Source of the DNA: Baylisascaris procyonis
Taxonomy: Eukaryota; Nematoda; Chromadorea; Rhabditida; Ascarididae
Assembly (NCBI GenBank): GCA_037389465.1
Contig: JAZARR010000197.1
Coordinates: 8,395,501 to 8,459,500 of the forward strand
Reading direction: 5' to 3'
Length of the DNA: 64,000 nucleotides
Shown: one piece after another, positions 1 through 11,034 of the stretch
How the letters are laid out: each line of letters starts with the position of its first letter
Numbering within the stretch: position 1 is the stretch's first letter
Position numbers and translations under genes: made by a program
The notes under the pieces: generated by a model
The model's input: only the letters and a program-made list of their open reading frames with translations
Told to the model about the DNA's origin: nothing
Databases searched by the model: none

Positions 1-653
1 CTCATACCGTAGATCGAGAATGAACAAACAGCACATTTTTCATTAATATGGTTCAAGTATCTCGCGAAAATTCATCTTCGCATTTAATTTCCCATTGTGA
101 TATTTAATAAACGTTGAAAAATATTAAAAACTAGAATTTCTTTCAAAAAAAGTGGCAAAAATTTTCAGACCTCAGTATATTTTTATCGATTTAACACATA
201 TCATTATATCATCGAAAATAATTTGAAAGTGAGGATTTTAGTTTTCAAACTGAAAGTGGCAGAAGTGATTTCCAATTGCTCTTAGTGGTTTTTGCGAGTT
301 TTCACTGAATGATTGAAAATGTCGACTCCCATCTGCTTAATATAGAAATGGTAATAAATATAGAAATAAATCATGGCAGCATTTGAATGAATCATGAAAT
401 CGCCGGCAGTTAGAACTGGTAAAAATCATCTTTATCACTTCTCAGAAGAAATATCGCTTTAGTCACTAAATATAGATGAAAATACCAGTGGGAATTTTCG
501 CACTTTTGACGGTAACATCCGGTAAAAAAGTAACTGTAAAAGCATATTTAGTTGCTTTTATCAAATAAAACAAACAAAGTAAAACGGTAAATGTTTTGGA
601 AGCGCCTTGTATCATTACCGATACAAAAAAAAACCCGAAAACGATTAACTTAC

Positions 654-2055
654 CATCAATCATAGCAATACCCATAATACTCATTTGATGGCCAGAAAAT
701 GTATGTAATGTATGCGGTGAATTGAATTGCCAGAGCTTAAGAGTTGCATCTCTTGAACCACTAAGAATATAATGTTTCCCACTAGCATTTCGATAAACAA
801 GCTGTAATATTTCACATATTGGGTAATAGTTGCCATTTTATGAGTGTTCTTGAAGTAAAATTGAATATTTTTTTAATTTCTAGATAGACTTTCCTTTCAT
901 TTTTCACTTTTTTTTCGGGAAATTTTCGCAGATATGAAAGATATTTGCAAATTTCTAGGTTTAAAAAATGATAAATAACTAGATAAAATAATGATAAACA
1001 ACCTACTTTATCAAGTTTTAACAATAACAACACAAAAATCTAATTTCCTTTATGAAGTTGAAGATTTTGTAGTAATTAAACTCATAAGAATGAATGACAT
1101 TTTAAATATGTTGGCTTAAATTTCCTATGGCTATTTTATGATTGTTAAAGGTACGCATGAGAATTTTTTAAAAATTTCACCGAATCGTGTTTTAGTTGAG
1201 ATAAGCACAAAAAGGTGAAATTCACTAACCTTAGTAACCTCTTTTTCATGTCCATACCACCTCAAGACGCATTCACCTGTGTCAATATTATTCAATGCAA
1301 TAACCTAAAAAAAAACGTTTTAAGCATAATAATTTCAATGTATCGTTGAGGAAATATTTTTTAATCATTAGAAATCAAAGAAATAAATGCATTATTTTAA
1401 ATATAATTTTCGGAGAAAAGAGGAAAATGTAACCTTATCTCTGCTGCCACTGATAACCATTCCAGGTCTCACAGGTGCTAAAGCTGCAACCGCATCACTG
1501 TGAACAGGATTCCTTATAATCGGATGCTTGTCCATATAGCCTGTTGAACTTCGAGGCCTACAATAAGCTCATGCCAAGTTCAAAACATAAGACCAGCTAG
1601 CTTTTTTGTTTGGATCAAATAGTAGTGTTATTGGAATAAATAACGGTTTAGATCCACTATTTTCCCTGAGATGGCTCTTCTCTTTCAATATTAAGTCTCA
1701 TATTAAGTTCCTTATCCCTCAACCTCGTTCAACCTCATATTTGTTAGAAAAATAGGTTGCCTGACCTTCTTCTCTCCCAATGTATCCAACGTCCCACTTT
1801 CCTAAGTAATCACTCTTGAAATTAGTTTGCACAGCGCACGTGCCAGATACTTTTGTGTATAAATTTCTAAACGCTTACATTTTGAGCACACTGGATTGAT
1901 CGGATGAAGTAAGTCTAGCAGCCCATCGTGAAAAGCGTTGTGAAGCCGCATTCGAATCTCTTGTTGTTATCGTATTCAACTCAGATGGATCGTTTGTTGC
2001 CAAATGGGTATAATTATTGCCCATTTTAGCTAAATAAATGCAAAATAAAAGAACT
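654..2055 (-). CDS. wdr-31: WDR31-like WD40 repeat protein, 5' four exons (3' end outside window)
   Basis: Coding exons, in minus-strand order, are 2024-1879, 1557-1434, 1304-1230 and 801-654. Donors are GTAAGC, GTTACA, GTTAGT and GTAAGT; acceptors end TTGTAG, TTTTAG and TTACAG. Phases join cleanly to give 164 residues plus one base. The start MGNNYTHLA has Gly2 and Thr6, a plausible N-myristoylation signal. Two WD-repeat segments are visible: HSDAVAALA to GSRDK (about 68-90) running into WYGHEKEVTK (106-115), and LSGSRDATLKLW (128-139) followed by FSGHQMSIMGIAM. Spacing and wording match vertebrate WDR31 as I remember it (HSDSVTALA, GHEHEITKV, SASRDRM, CGHAMVVTGLAV). WDR31 is linked to cilia: in C. 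elegans it acts with ELMOD and RP2 in IFT and BBSome handling (established knowledge). A further in-frame ATG at 2078 is less likely because an acceptor ending TTTGCAG at 2060-2056 would remove it. The remaining WD repeats must lie left of position 1; I found no fifth exon in 1-653. Confidence 0.82.
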
Positions 2056-2062
2056 CTGCAAA
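2056..2062 (-). other. Splice or trans-splice acceptor at the 5' end of the WDR31-like gene
   Basis: On the minus strand a T-rich stretch ends in TTTGCAG with the final G at 2056, followed by 31 nt and then the ATG at 2024. No coding exon is visible further upstream, so a spliced-leader acceptor (outron end) is the simplest reading. It also supports the ATG at 2024 over the upstream in-frame ATG at 2078, which the acceptor would remove. Confidence 0.5.
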
Positions 2063-2240
2063 CAAAGAAGCCAGACACATTAAGTTAAATTTATACACAA
2101 ACGACGCAATAGATTGGAAATTTTCATCAAATAATTGAATAATAAATAATTTTCTTCAATCCATTTGATTAATAAAATTTTCGGGAAAACTGAATTCGAC
2201 GCATTGCATCTTCTTTATCGAATAAAAAAAACATTTAACG

Positions 2241-2255
2241 GTCGCGATTGGAAAC
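2241..2255 (+). promoter_or_regulatory. Weak X-box-like element upstream of the WDR31-like gene
   Basis: The minus strand reads GTTTCC, spacer AAT, CGCGAC, about 220 bp upstream of the ATG at 2024. The left half fits the X-box half-site RYYNYY exactly. The right half has one mismatch (C where a purine is expected), and the spacer is 3 instead of the usual 2. RFX/DAF-19 X-boxes drive ciliary genes in nematodes (established), so the location is suggestive, but a match this loose is common by chance. Confidence 0.2.
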
Positions 2256-3687
2256 GAGAGCTTTAGATTTTTTATTACTCAAGATGAAAAAGCCCATATT
2301 GAAAGTTTAAATCTGCTGTATTCTTGATTATCTCATTTCATCTTTCATTTATTCCCACTTTTCTTCCGTCAATGATATTTTCCACTGCCAACGTTACTGT
2401 CAAAACCTTTTTTCATCCAATTATATTTGCCGCATAAGCGCTTAACAATATTCATTAGTGAATTTGTCTAAAATGCAATCATTTTTATTCATTAAATTCC
2501 TTCATTTTTTTCCATCCAATAATCTGCTTCTCATCTTCATCTCAATTGCAGCTATCATAAATAGAGGAATTAAATATGAAGTAAAAGAATTTCAAACTCA
2601 GAAAAAAAAAGGAAAAAATGCAGACGTCATTCATTCGAATGGCTTTCTTTAGCTTAACGGTGTGCAATCATCCGTCAAAATTGGTCATAAAGCGGACGCA
2701 AATCCCCAAATTCATCAATAGTGCACCCACCTATTACCATATTGACCAACATAAAAAATGTATCACCAACAACTTAGTGAATAGGCTCAAGTTATTTTCG
2801 TATTAAATAATCAGAATTGCATATATTTGTGACTGCGTTCTATTAGGTAGATAGGAAAGAGTAAGGAAGCGGCAAGGAGGGATTTCTATAGCATAGAAAA
2901 TTTTACGGAACAGTACATAATTGAAGCTCTAACAATATTCTTTGGAAAATCCATCACTATCTAACAAAGCGATTGTGTTTAATCATGTATTTCCATTAGC
3001 AACGCTTAAAGTGCTAAGACGCTCTTATAAGCAAAACTGCATTATTCGAGAAGTTAGAGAAATGCATATTGAAAATTTCGGAAGTATGAAACGTAATAAA
3101 TAATGCAAATTTTGCATAAAAATAAATTGCAAACTTAATAGTGGAAAAAATTGTTCAATCGATCAACAAAGAATGTTAATCAAATGCTATTAAACGTTGA
3201 TCGAATTCCGCTTTCTTTTTTTTTTTTCGCACAATTTCAATCAAGAGCACAAAAGAGATTCCTAATGAACATTGCATGAATGCAACGATTGCAATGAGTG
3301 TAATGACAAATGCAAATAAATGCAATATAAGAAATGCGCCATTGCAAATAATAAAGTATTGCGCTCAAAGTAGTACGTTTCGTTGCAACGTCAACACATA
3401 TTCTGCGATGCCAACATGACCTTAGGTCATTATAAGAAACTAAACAAGTGGAAAAGTGCGCCAAAGCGTGAGGCAACGATATGCGCTTTCGTGCACCACT
3501 CACCACATCATCTAATTCCGTAGGCTACCTATAACTATTAAATTAAGATTTCAATTATCTCTAGAGAGCTCGGCTATCTGCAGTCCCAACCGGCTATAAA
3601 ATGCTCGCAAAATTTTTGATACCTTTATATGTCTAAGATTTTTTTCGGCCTAAAACTTGCCATCCTATGATGAACAATTTAATCATC

Positions 3688-3761
3688 AAATTTCCTAATT
3701 CCTTTAATGCTTCCCCAAATGAAACTGCCTGACAGACAGACAAACAGACACATACGTACAT
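3688..3761 (+). repeat. GACA-tailed dispersed repeat, copy 1
   Basis: AAATTTCCTAATTCC, a short linker, then GACAGACAGACAAACAGACA followed by ACATACG. The same order (AAATTTC-like head, about 40 nt linker, GACA units, often ACATACG) recurs at 26101-26186 on the plus strand and at 10971-11034 and 15901-16003 on the minus strand. The structure looks like the 3' end of a non-LTR retroposon or SINE family; the class is inferred. Confidence 0.45.
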
Positions 3762-5362
3762 ACAAAAATAACCCGATGCCATACATCCAAATGCAAAAGT
3801 GCATAAAAATAGCAAGCAAAAATAGCTCAGTGGTGAGATTCAGCGGAGTCATAGTGGTGGCAAGCTCTCATGTTGATTTGCCACAGATCAATGGCGTTGG
3901 AGCCCTTTTTTCGATCGTCGTCTCTCATGCATTATTGAAAAGCGTCAGCATGAGGCGACTTAATTATGGTGGCTTTCTGTCGTCGACACTTTTGGTGTCA
4001 GTATTCAATAGGATCAAACACATATTGCAAGAATATACTTCCGTCTCTAAAGTTTCAATTGTAAAGCAGAGTATCCATAATTTTTGAATTAGAAAGCACT
4101 CTTGCTTTATTGATGTATACCGGAGGAGTAAAAGATTTCAAGTACCATGAACTATTAGGACGTTGATATTTAAATAAAAGGGTCAGAGAATTGAAGAGGG
4201 AAGAAGACTGATTAGATGGATCACATAGTGGTAGTAATTTAGGTGCAAAATTCGAAGCATTGATAATAATTCTAAAGGAAGCAAATATCGTTCAAGTTTC
4301 TAGCCTAAACGTATGAAGGTATCGCTCTTTCAAAGAAGCCTATCTAGCCGTAACGATTTTTTTTTTCAATCAAATATGTTAGTATCAATACGACTCTAAA
4401 CAGTACATTAACTGAGCAAATTTTGCATAAATTTTCACAAACTTAATATTTGTTTTTGGAATTTTTATTGTTAGCAAATTTATGACTAATCTTTTTTTAA
4501 TGTAAAACTCATTTATAATTTTTGATTTATGAATATTTTAAAGTTATTTCTCTAGAATGAAACTTTTTTATATAGTCTCAATGCTTAATGATTTCCATCT
4601 ACAATGTAAGTCCGCTTTCTTAGATTCTTTAAATCTTTTGCGAAAAAAAAGTGAATTCCCACATCGATAAGACTTCCTACTTAGTGAACCTTCTTTGTTC
4701 TTCTACGTCATAAAACTCGATAAGATAAGTTGTTTTCTTATGACTTGAAAGGTTATAGATTATCTTCGTAATTTCCGATATTTGAGGAGGAAATTTAATT
4801 CCGACCATAACAAATCTTCTCTCACTCTTAAGGTTCACTCTCTTAGAAATATTGAGCATTTATTTGCCCGCGGGTATGACTGGAGGTAATCGGACTTACA
4901 TATGTTTGTGGCTGGCTGAAATTTGTTTTTTTTTTGCTGGCGTTGTGACTGCTATTCAAACTCTTAAAAGCCACACATTTATGATTAACCTGTGCAAAAT
5001 AGAATAAAAGTTTGACACTCTAGAAGTTCTCTAGCCGAATTACAGAATAAAAATTTCAATTCGGAATGGCGGAAGAAGCAGAAACCAAACAAGACAATCG
5101 TGCTAATGCATTTGGGTGCATTGACATTTGGCCATCCTCTAGGTCATCATGATCGCGAAGTGCAAACTGAATCATTTATAAGGAGGGATTATTCAACTTA
5201 TTCAGATTTAGTTCCTCTTTTCCTTGTTTCCGAGCATTCTTCTAGTAATACCACAAACTCGGGTTAAAGAACCGAACTCGGATTTTTAACGCATGAACAA
5301 AAATTTCATGAAGAAGGCGAATGGCTTCAAAGGGTCTCAGAGAAAGCGAGAGAGAGACGACG

Positions 5363-5386
5363 TTTTTTTTTTTTGGGGGGGGGGGG
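5363..5386 (+). repeat. T12G12 homopolymer junction
   Basis: Twelve T directly followed by twelve G, just after an AG-rich stretch with repeated GAGA. A long G run is unusual in DNA this rich in A+T and may be unstable or misassembled. Confidence 0.9.
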
Positions 5387-6448
5387 TTGATTCTATTTCA
5401 ATCCTCTAGCGTGGTTAAGGCATTCGAACGAAACTCATTGATGAATTGACGATCGCGCTAATACAGAGGGCTATTTCGCCGATAGTTGCAACCAACCAGC
5501 CAAATAGCGCTTTAATTATTTACTCGGCACGCAATGTGAGGCGTTTCGAACCCCGATGTCCTTAAAAATAAAAAATAACGATTAATCACAATGCTGGATA
5601 TTTCGATCGTCCGAGAATAATAAATTGCAGAAACTTTTTTTAAAAAAAAGAGACAACGACGAGAGCATGGCATAATGATATTGAAGCGGTATCTCGGCCT
5701 CCCCTTCTCTCTGCCCCTCCCTCCCCCCTTCTCCATAACAGTTCATTAATGGTGAATTTTTTACTGGACTTTAAAATTCGTGATCTAGCGATTTTTTTTT
5801 TTTTTTTTTGATCAGCTTTGTCTAAATATGCGCAAAAATGTTTATAGTTTTGGTCACATATCGCTTTCTGTTGTAATTTTATAAGGTGCCAGAAAATAGT
5901 ACTCGTCATACCATCTTTAAGTTGCCTTATCTTCCTACTTACCCATCAAATTCCTTCTACGACCCATTCCTGTCGTCCACTTCCCTTTTCATCCCTCTAC
6001 CCTCCATCTTTTTCCAAATTAGCGTATTGAAAAGAGAGAATTTTCAGCATTAAACAATGCGAATTTTCAAATAAAGAGAATTTGAAATAAGTTATGTTGA
6101 AAATATAACATCATCCATCAATTATTTTTTTATTTGAAATTGAAAATCGAAATTCTTTTTCAGAATTTTTTTTTTTAAGTAATTAACCCTATTCAAAATT
6201 CATGGCACTATTTTCATTGCATTCTAATTGTATACAAATTTTGACTATTTCTTTAAATTTCAAATCAGAATAATGCATTTAATATATCGAAAAACAATAA
6301 ATTTCTCTCAAAGCTATTTCTATAAAATATCATTCAATTATACGAACATGATACGATGCTTTCTTTCAATAATTCAGAAAGATAGAAATTTCTCATATCG
6401 GAAAACCTATGAAAAGCGTATTGCATTTTTGTAGCTTATTGCTTATTT

Positions 6449-6555
<107 letters not shown>

Positions 6556-9170
6556 CATTTTACACTATTTTTAATCGTATAAAGTGAATACAGATTGAAG
6601 AAATATGGAAAAACTTCAAAGGACTCTATATACTCTAGCGTCCTTGTAAATAATAAATATGCCCATTTCATCACGGCAATGAACGCTTAAATGTTCTTTG
6701 ATGATCACTTTCTACTGCAACTGAAACTGAACGATGGAGCTCATTTGTGATGCAATGCTTTTGTCTCTTCTTTAAAAGTCCATATTTTTGTTTCATTCGA
6801 GGAACATTTTTTTTAAATTTTGAATTTCGGGACTATTCTTTCAAGCGAACTTCCTTCAATCTTTGCTAGCCTTTAACTTGGTAAAAGGAATTCCAGAAAA
6901 TGAGCCTTTATTTCTTTTTAAGGAAAGTGAGGAGAGCTGGAAGAGGGGTAGGATATCTCAACCAGGATGTTCATCTATAAGGTCTCACCCTCAACTTGAT
7001 CAACCTTAAGAACGTCAAAAGAGCTAAGTGAATTGTAACATCATCAATATTCCACGAGCATCCAATAATACTGAATTGATATGTGATGAACAAAAAGGCA
7101 AAATGATTTATATATTACGTAAATAATGATCTCAAAAGAGCTAAGAGTAAATATTTATTAGAATCGACGAGCAAAATGAAGAATTCGTTGCTAAAATTTC
7201 TCTTACTAATTCAATGGGTTTCAAATTGACGCTGCATTTGTATTTTATAAATGTCCAGTCCATTATAAACGATAAATTTGTGGGATCGATATATTTTTTG
7301 TTACGTAGAGAAACAGATATGAGGGTATTCGGTGAGATATAGTCAAATAAGATTCCACCATTTTTTTGTTCGAAATTGAAATTTATGAGTTATTTCCGAA
7401 CTGTTGAGAGCAGACGTCTGGATGTGGGATTGGATGTACGATAAAAAGATATTGATTATTAGTCGGTGAATTATAATAATCAAACGATTAGCTCTGATTA
7501 TGGGTAAATTATGCACAAAATTAAGATTATTGTTGAAAAATCGAACATAGAAATGAAATGTTAAAAATCATTAATACGGCATTCGATGTGTCCTAACTCT
7601 AAAACTATTTACTTAATCCAAAATTCGGTTGACATTCTTACAAGTGGGATATTCGCACAAAAAAGGAATACCAGTATTTACTTGAGATATAAACGATTAT
7701 GTGGAAAGTGCTTATTTTCATGACCACCCTTTTTTTGAAAAAGTTGTGAAACTACAAAAATCAGCAACAAGGAACTAGCAAATATCAGACATAGATATAT
7801 TTTTTCCGGAAATTTTTTATACGTGATAATAGCATCAATTTATGAGCTAGGTTTTAATTGTCATACTCCAATTTTTTGTTGAGAAAAAATGATGCGGTCG
7901 AAAATATTGACAAAATTGGATTCAATTTTTATTTTTCTAGATTTCCCACATTTCTCTTTTCGTTCAATAGTTCTCACGTTTTTTTTTTTGAATTTCTTTT
8001 GCAATCACGAAACCTATCCCTCATGTGCTTTCTCTAATATTCATTCAATATTTTGGTAGCACTATTCATGAACTTTTAGTGGGCTGCATATGTTTCTCTG
8101 ACTATTTAATTGTTTTTCTAAGACAACTTCTTATTTATAATGGTAAATTCTTTTCACGTTTCTGTTTTCTCATCATAACAGAAATACTGTTGTTGAATGG
8201 TTTTATTAACTTAATGAAGGCAGAAAACCTGAAGAGAACAATTCACTGTTGAACTCTCCGAAAATTGTGCGTTTGTGAAAGATACACTTTTGTTGTTTTA
8301 TAAAGCGAGGTGGTTCCCGACGGGAAGGGTATTTGAGTGCAGGAGTTATGCATTTCTCAAAGGTTTGGCATAAGATGTTGACAGGGTAGGTTTTAATTGA
8401 GGTATATATCGACTTATCAAAAGTAGTGAAAATTACCAAAATTAATTCACAATTTCTCGTAATTATTTCATGCATATACAAATATAAAAATGATGGCGTT
8501 CGAAGATCACAAGCATTTATCTAAAGAGTAACAGGCATACAATAAAAGCTGTGAGAAATAAATAATCATGCTTTGAACCTATCGAGTAATTCAAAGCATT
8601 ACAGTACCTAAAGCGTTACGGTAACTACCTGTCATGAGGGTTAAGATAAATAAACTTTTAACTTATGCACTACAGTACGTAAATTGTAGACTTATATGAT
8701 AGCTTCGAAGAAACAAATAGCATCTCATATCACCAAAGCACAAATCTTCTCAACCTTTTGCATCAATTTTTTCTTCCCAATTCGACGAATATTTTCGGTT
8801 AGCTGATGGAAAGTACGCATAGTGTGTCGTAAAAGTAGTATAGCTGCCTAATGCCAAATGATATAAACCAAATATGTTTTATATAATTGTAAATCCAGAA
8901 AGCTGCAATTTGAAACATGATTATATAATATAATTGATTACATAATTACATTCGAAAAGATATTTATCTGTTATGAATGCTTCGTTGATTGAAATAAATA
9001 AAATATATAAGTGCTGAATATTAAATGAACATATTGTGGGATGAATTTAAGAAGAATTGTGATCGACGATAGATGCAAGAGGTTTGTTTCATAGTGAGTG
9101 GATAGGATTGCAGCAGATGAAAGGGAAGGGCACACAACATAGTGTGTGTTAATCGTGATGGTTTCGAAGC

Positions 9171-9634
9171 ATGGTTGCTATGGCGACGCGCCAGCCTTTA
9201 AGAGCGATCCATCCTGTTGCACACTTGTAAGCATGGATCGTGCCTATGCTATCCATTTGTCCAGATGAGTTAATTCAAATAAATTAACTAAGATATGCAG
9301 TCACTGTGTGGAATTTAGAGTATCGCTTATCTTGAAGTGGGAGTGGCGAAAGGAAGGCACTAAATTTCCGTGTGTTAAATCTCCATCTGGAGAATGCAGG
9401 GAAGATGAACTATCTTCACTTTTTATCCCTTAATCCAATTTATTTTCACCGGTTTTCAGGCAGCGGTACGGGGAAGACGGCAGGGAAAGGTATACCGCAG
9501 GTGGAGTCAACAAGGACATGTGTGAACAAGAGTATAGAAGCAGAGCTTAATCAGTGCATTATATACGTAATGATGAAGCTGGAATTGCAATTAGAATTGA
9601 TATTGACGTTGTTATTTACATCACGATAAATAAA
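9171..9634 (+). CDS. Candidate two-exon microprotein gene (48 aa), unknown function
   Basis: Proposed exons are 9171-9226 and 9460-9550. Exon 1 begins MVAMATRQPLRAIHPVAH and ends at a strong donor, GTAAGC. The 233-nt intron ends GGTTTTCAG. Exon 2 continues LQRYGEDGRERY and closes with EQEYRSRA and TAA at 9548-9550; a poly(A) signal AATAAA lies at 9629-9634. Both exons are clearly richer in G+C than the surroundings, and the predicted product is basic and hydrophilic with no signal peptide or membrane segment. Against it: other frames of the same two blocks are also open (one runs MVSKHGCYGDAPAFK across the same splice), so the frame is not certain, and I recognise no family. The second ATG (9180) may be the true start. 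An X-box-like element overlaps the first codons. Confidence 0.33.
9174..9187 (+). promoter_or_regulatory. X-box-like RFX/DAF-19 site
   Basis: GTTGCTATGGCGAC fits the nematode X-box consensus RYYNYYATRRNRAC at every position and differs from the symmetric ideal GTTGCCATGGCAAC at two bases. The bare consensus is expected a few times in 64 kb by composition alone, but the near-palindromic GC-rich form is rarer. No confirmed ciliary gene starts just downstream; the candidate microprotein frame overlaps it. Confidence 0.4.
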
Positions 9635-10970
9635 ATTTCTTTACGTACATAGCAAGCAAATAAAACTGTTGATTTCATTGCTCTAAATAGTTTTGTGCAC
9701 AGTTTTGAGCAAAATACTTATTGCTTGAGATATATTGTTGATCATATTTAAAGGATTTTTTGACTAACCTAATTAGGGAAATTAATTTCTTTCTAAGAAT
9801 TTGAATAGTGGATTGTAAGTATGTAGATGATGAAGTTCTTTACTGATAGATCTTTGAAGTTCGTCTTTCAATTATGCATTCTCATCTTCCCACTTGATGT
9901 CGTCGAATTTTCTGAAGTTACATAGTACTGTTGTTGCATTATTTATCGCCTTACATAGAACATATATAATTCTACTGCTTTTGCTATGGAATTTGTAGTA
10001 CATTATTCGAAATTTTACATTGTCCATAGACAAATGAAAAGGCGTATTTATATTGCGCTCTCTGTGTTTATTTCTTCAGTAAAAAGCACATTAATATGCG
10101 ACTCACTAACTGAAAATCTCGATCGGAATTTGAAGGAAATCAATACATGAGAGAAATTTTTTGATTTCTTTGTGAAAGCAGAGCTGATTAGCCGGAATAA
10201 GTCGAATGAAGTTCTTCTTACGCTGCATAAGCGCTCCGCTTTAGACTTCCAACAAAAATTTGCCACTTCTCAAAAAAAAGCTTCCTCGTTTTCGTCACAG
10301 CACCTTAAAGAATGATTTCTTCCTAACGTTTCAATTTAAACACCTTCAAACTTTCAAACTCTTGTTTCCAGCATGGCTGTTGTATTTTAATCAAATTATA
10401 AGGAAAGCAACTCACTTTTTAATCAACCCTTCCCTCTTCTCTCCTCCTTCCCAAGTACAAGGAAATTACAAGTCGTGAGATTTTATTCAACGTAACAGGC
10501 TTACCAGATTTCGAGAAAACATTATAGATGCGCTGAGTGAGGAAGTATTTGAAATAACGTGGATGAGACCGTAGAGTATTTGCCGTTTGCCTAAAGACAC
10601 AAATAACGACTATATCATCGATCTCACTTAAGTCAAATGGAGTTTAGCAGTGACGGTCATTTCATTTCGCATTAACAATGCAAGCTTTGTGAGGGACCAT
10701 AAGAAACTAAAGCAAGTTTGCTAATGTATATATGACTTCTTTTCTTAAGATGGAATAGAGGATGGGACAAAGGGAGGGAGAAGGGGATCCGTTCTGGTTG
10801 TATTTAGATCGCACGCAAGACTAAACTCCATGATAAGTAGATTATAGTAGCAGTCAGTACCTACGATGTCAAAAAGACATTGATTGATAATTTCTTATGC
10901 GGTCTATATAATTGGGATGGAATGCATATGGCGGTATTTTGTCTGCGCACAGATATGTGAACTTCTGTGG

Positions 10971-11034
10971 GTGTCTGTCTGTTGGCATTGTAATTGAAAT
11001 TTGCAGAACCCGAAAAGCAAGGTTTCGAAATATG
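10971..11034 (-). repeat. GACA-tailed dispersed repeat, copy 2
   Basis: The reverse complement reads TTTCGAAACCTTGCTTTTCG, a linker of about 30 nt, then AACAGACAGACACC. It aligns in order with copies 1, 3 and 4, but its GACA tail is short. Homology is judged by eye. Confidence 0.35.

Noticed and set aside
5..22. Similarity to the miR-57/miR-10 family (GTAGATCGAG)
   Set aside because: The seed region differs (a gap in the ACCCTGT part) and the left flank needed for a hairpin is outside the window.
404..430. Possible fifth exon of the WDR31-like gene after TTTTTACCAG on the minus strand
   Set aside because: The frame is open but reads LTAGDFMIHSNAAMIYFY with no WD-repeat features; the true next exon is probably outside the window.
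3823..3900. tRNA-like A box (TAGCTCAGTGG) with a weak B-box-like GATCAATGG downstream
   Set aside because: No acceptor-stem or T-arm pairing can be drawn and the B box is off consensus. At most a decayed tRNA-derived SINE.
3707..4087. 126-codon plus-strand reading frame, one of the longest in the window
   Set aside because: It starts inside the GACA-tailed dispersed repeat, has no recognisable domain, no splice or poly(A) context, and composition typical of non-coding DNA.
5535..5560. B-box-like GGGGTTCGAAAC on the minus strand
   Set aside because: No T-stem complement and no A box at the right distance; not a tRNA.
9447..9500. Frame reading GSGTGKTAGKG, resembling a P-loop
   Set aside because: The surrounding frame has no NTPase context; it is a GC-rich block open in several frames and the match is probably fortuitous.
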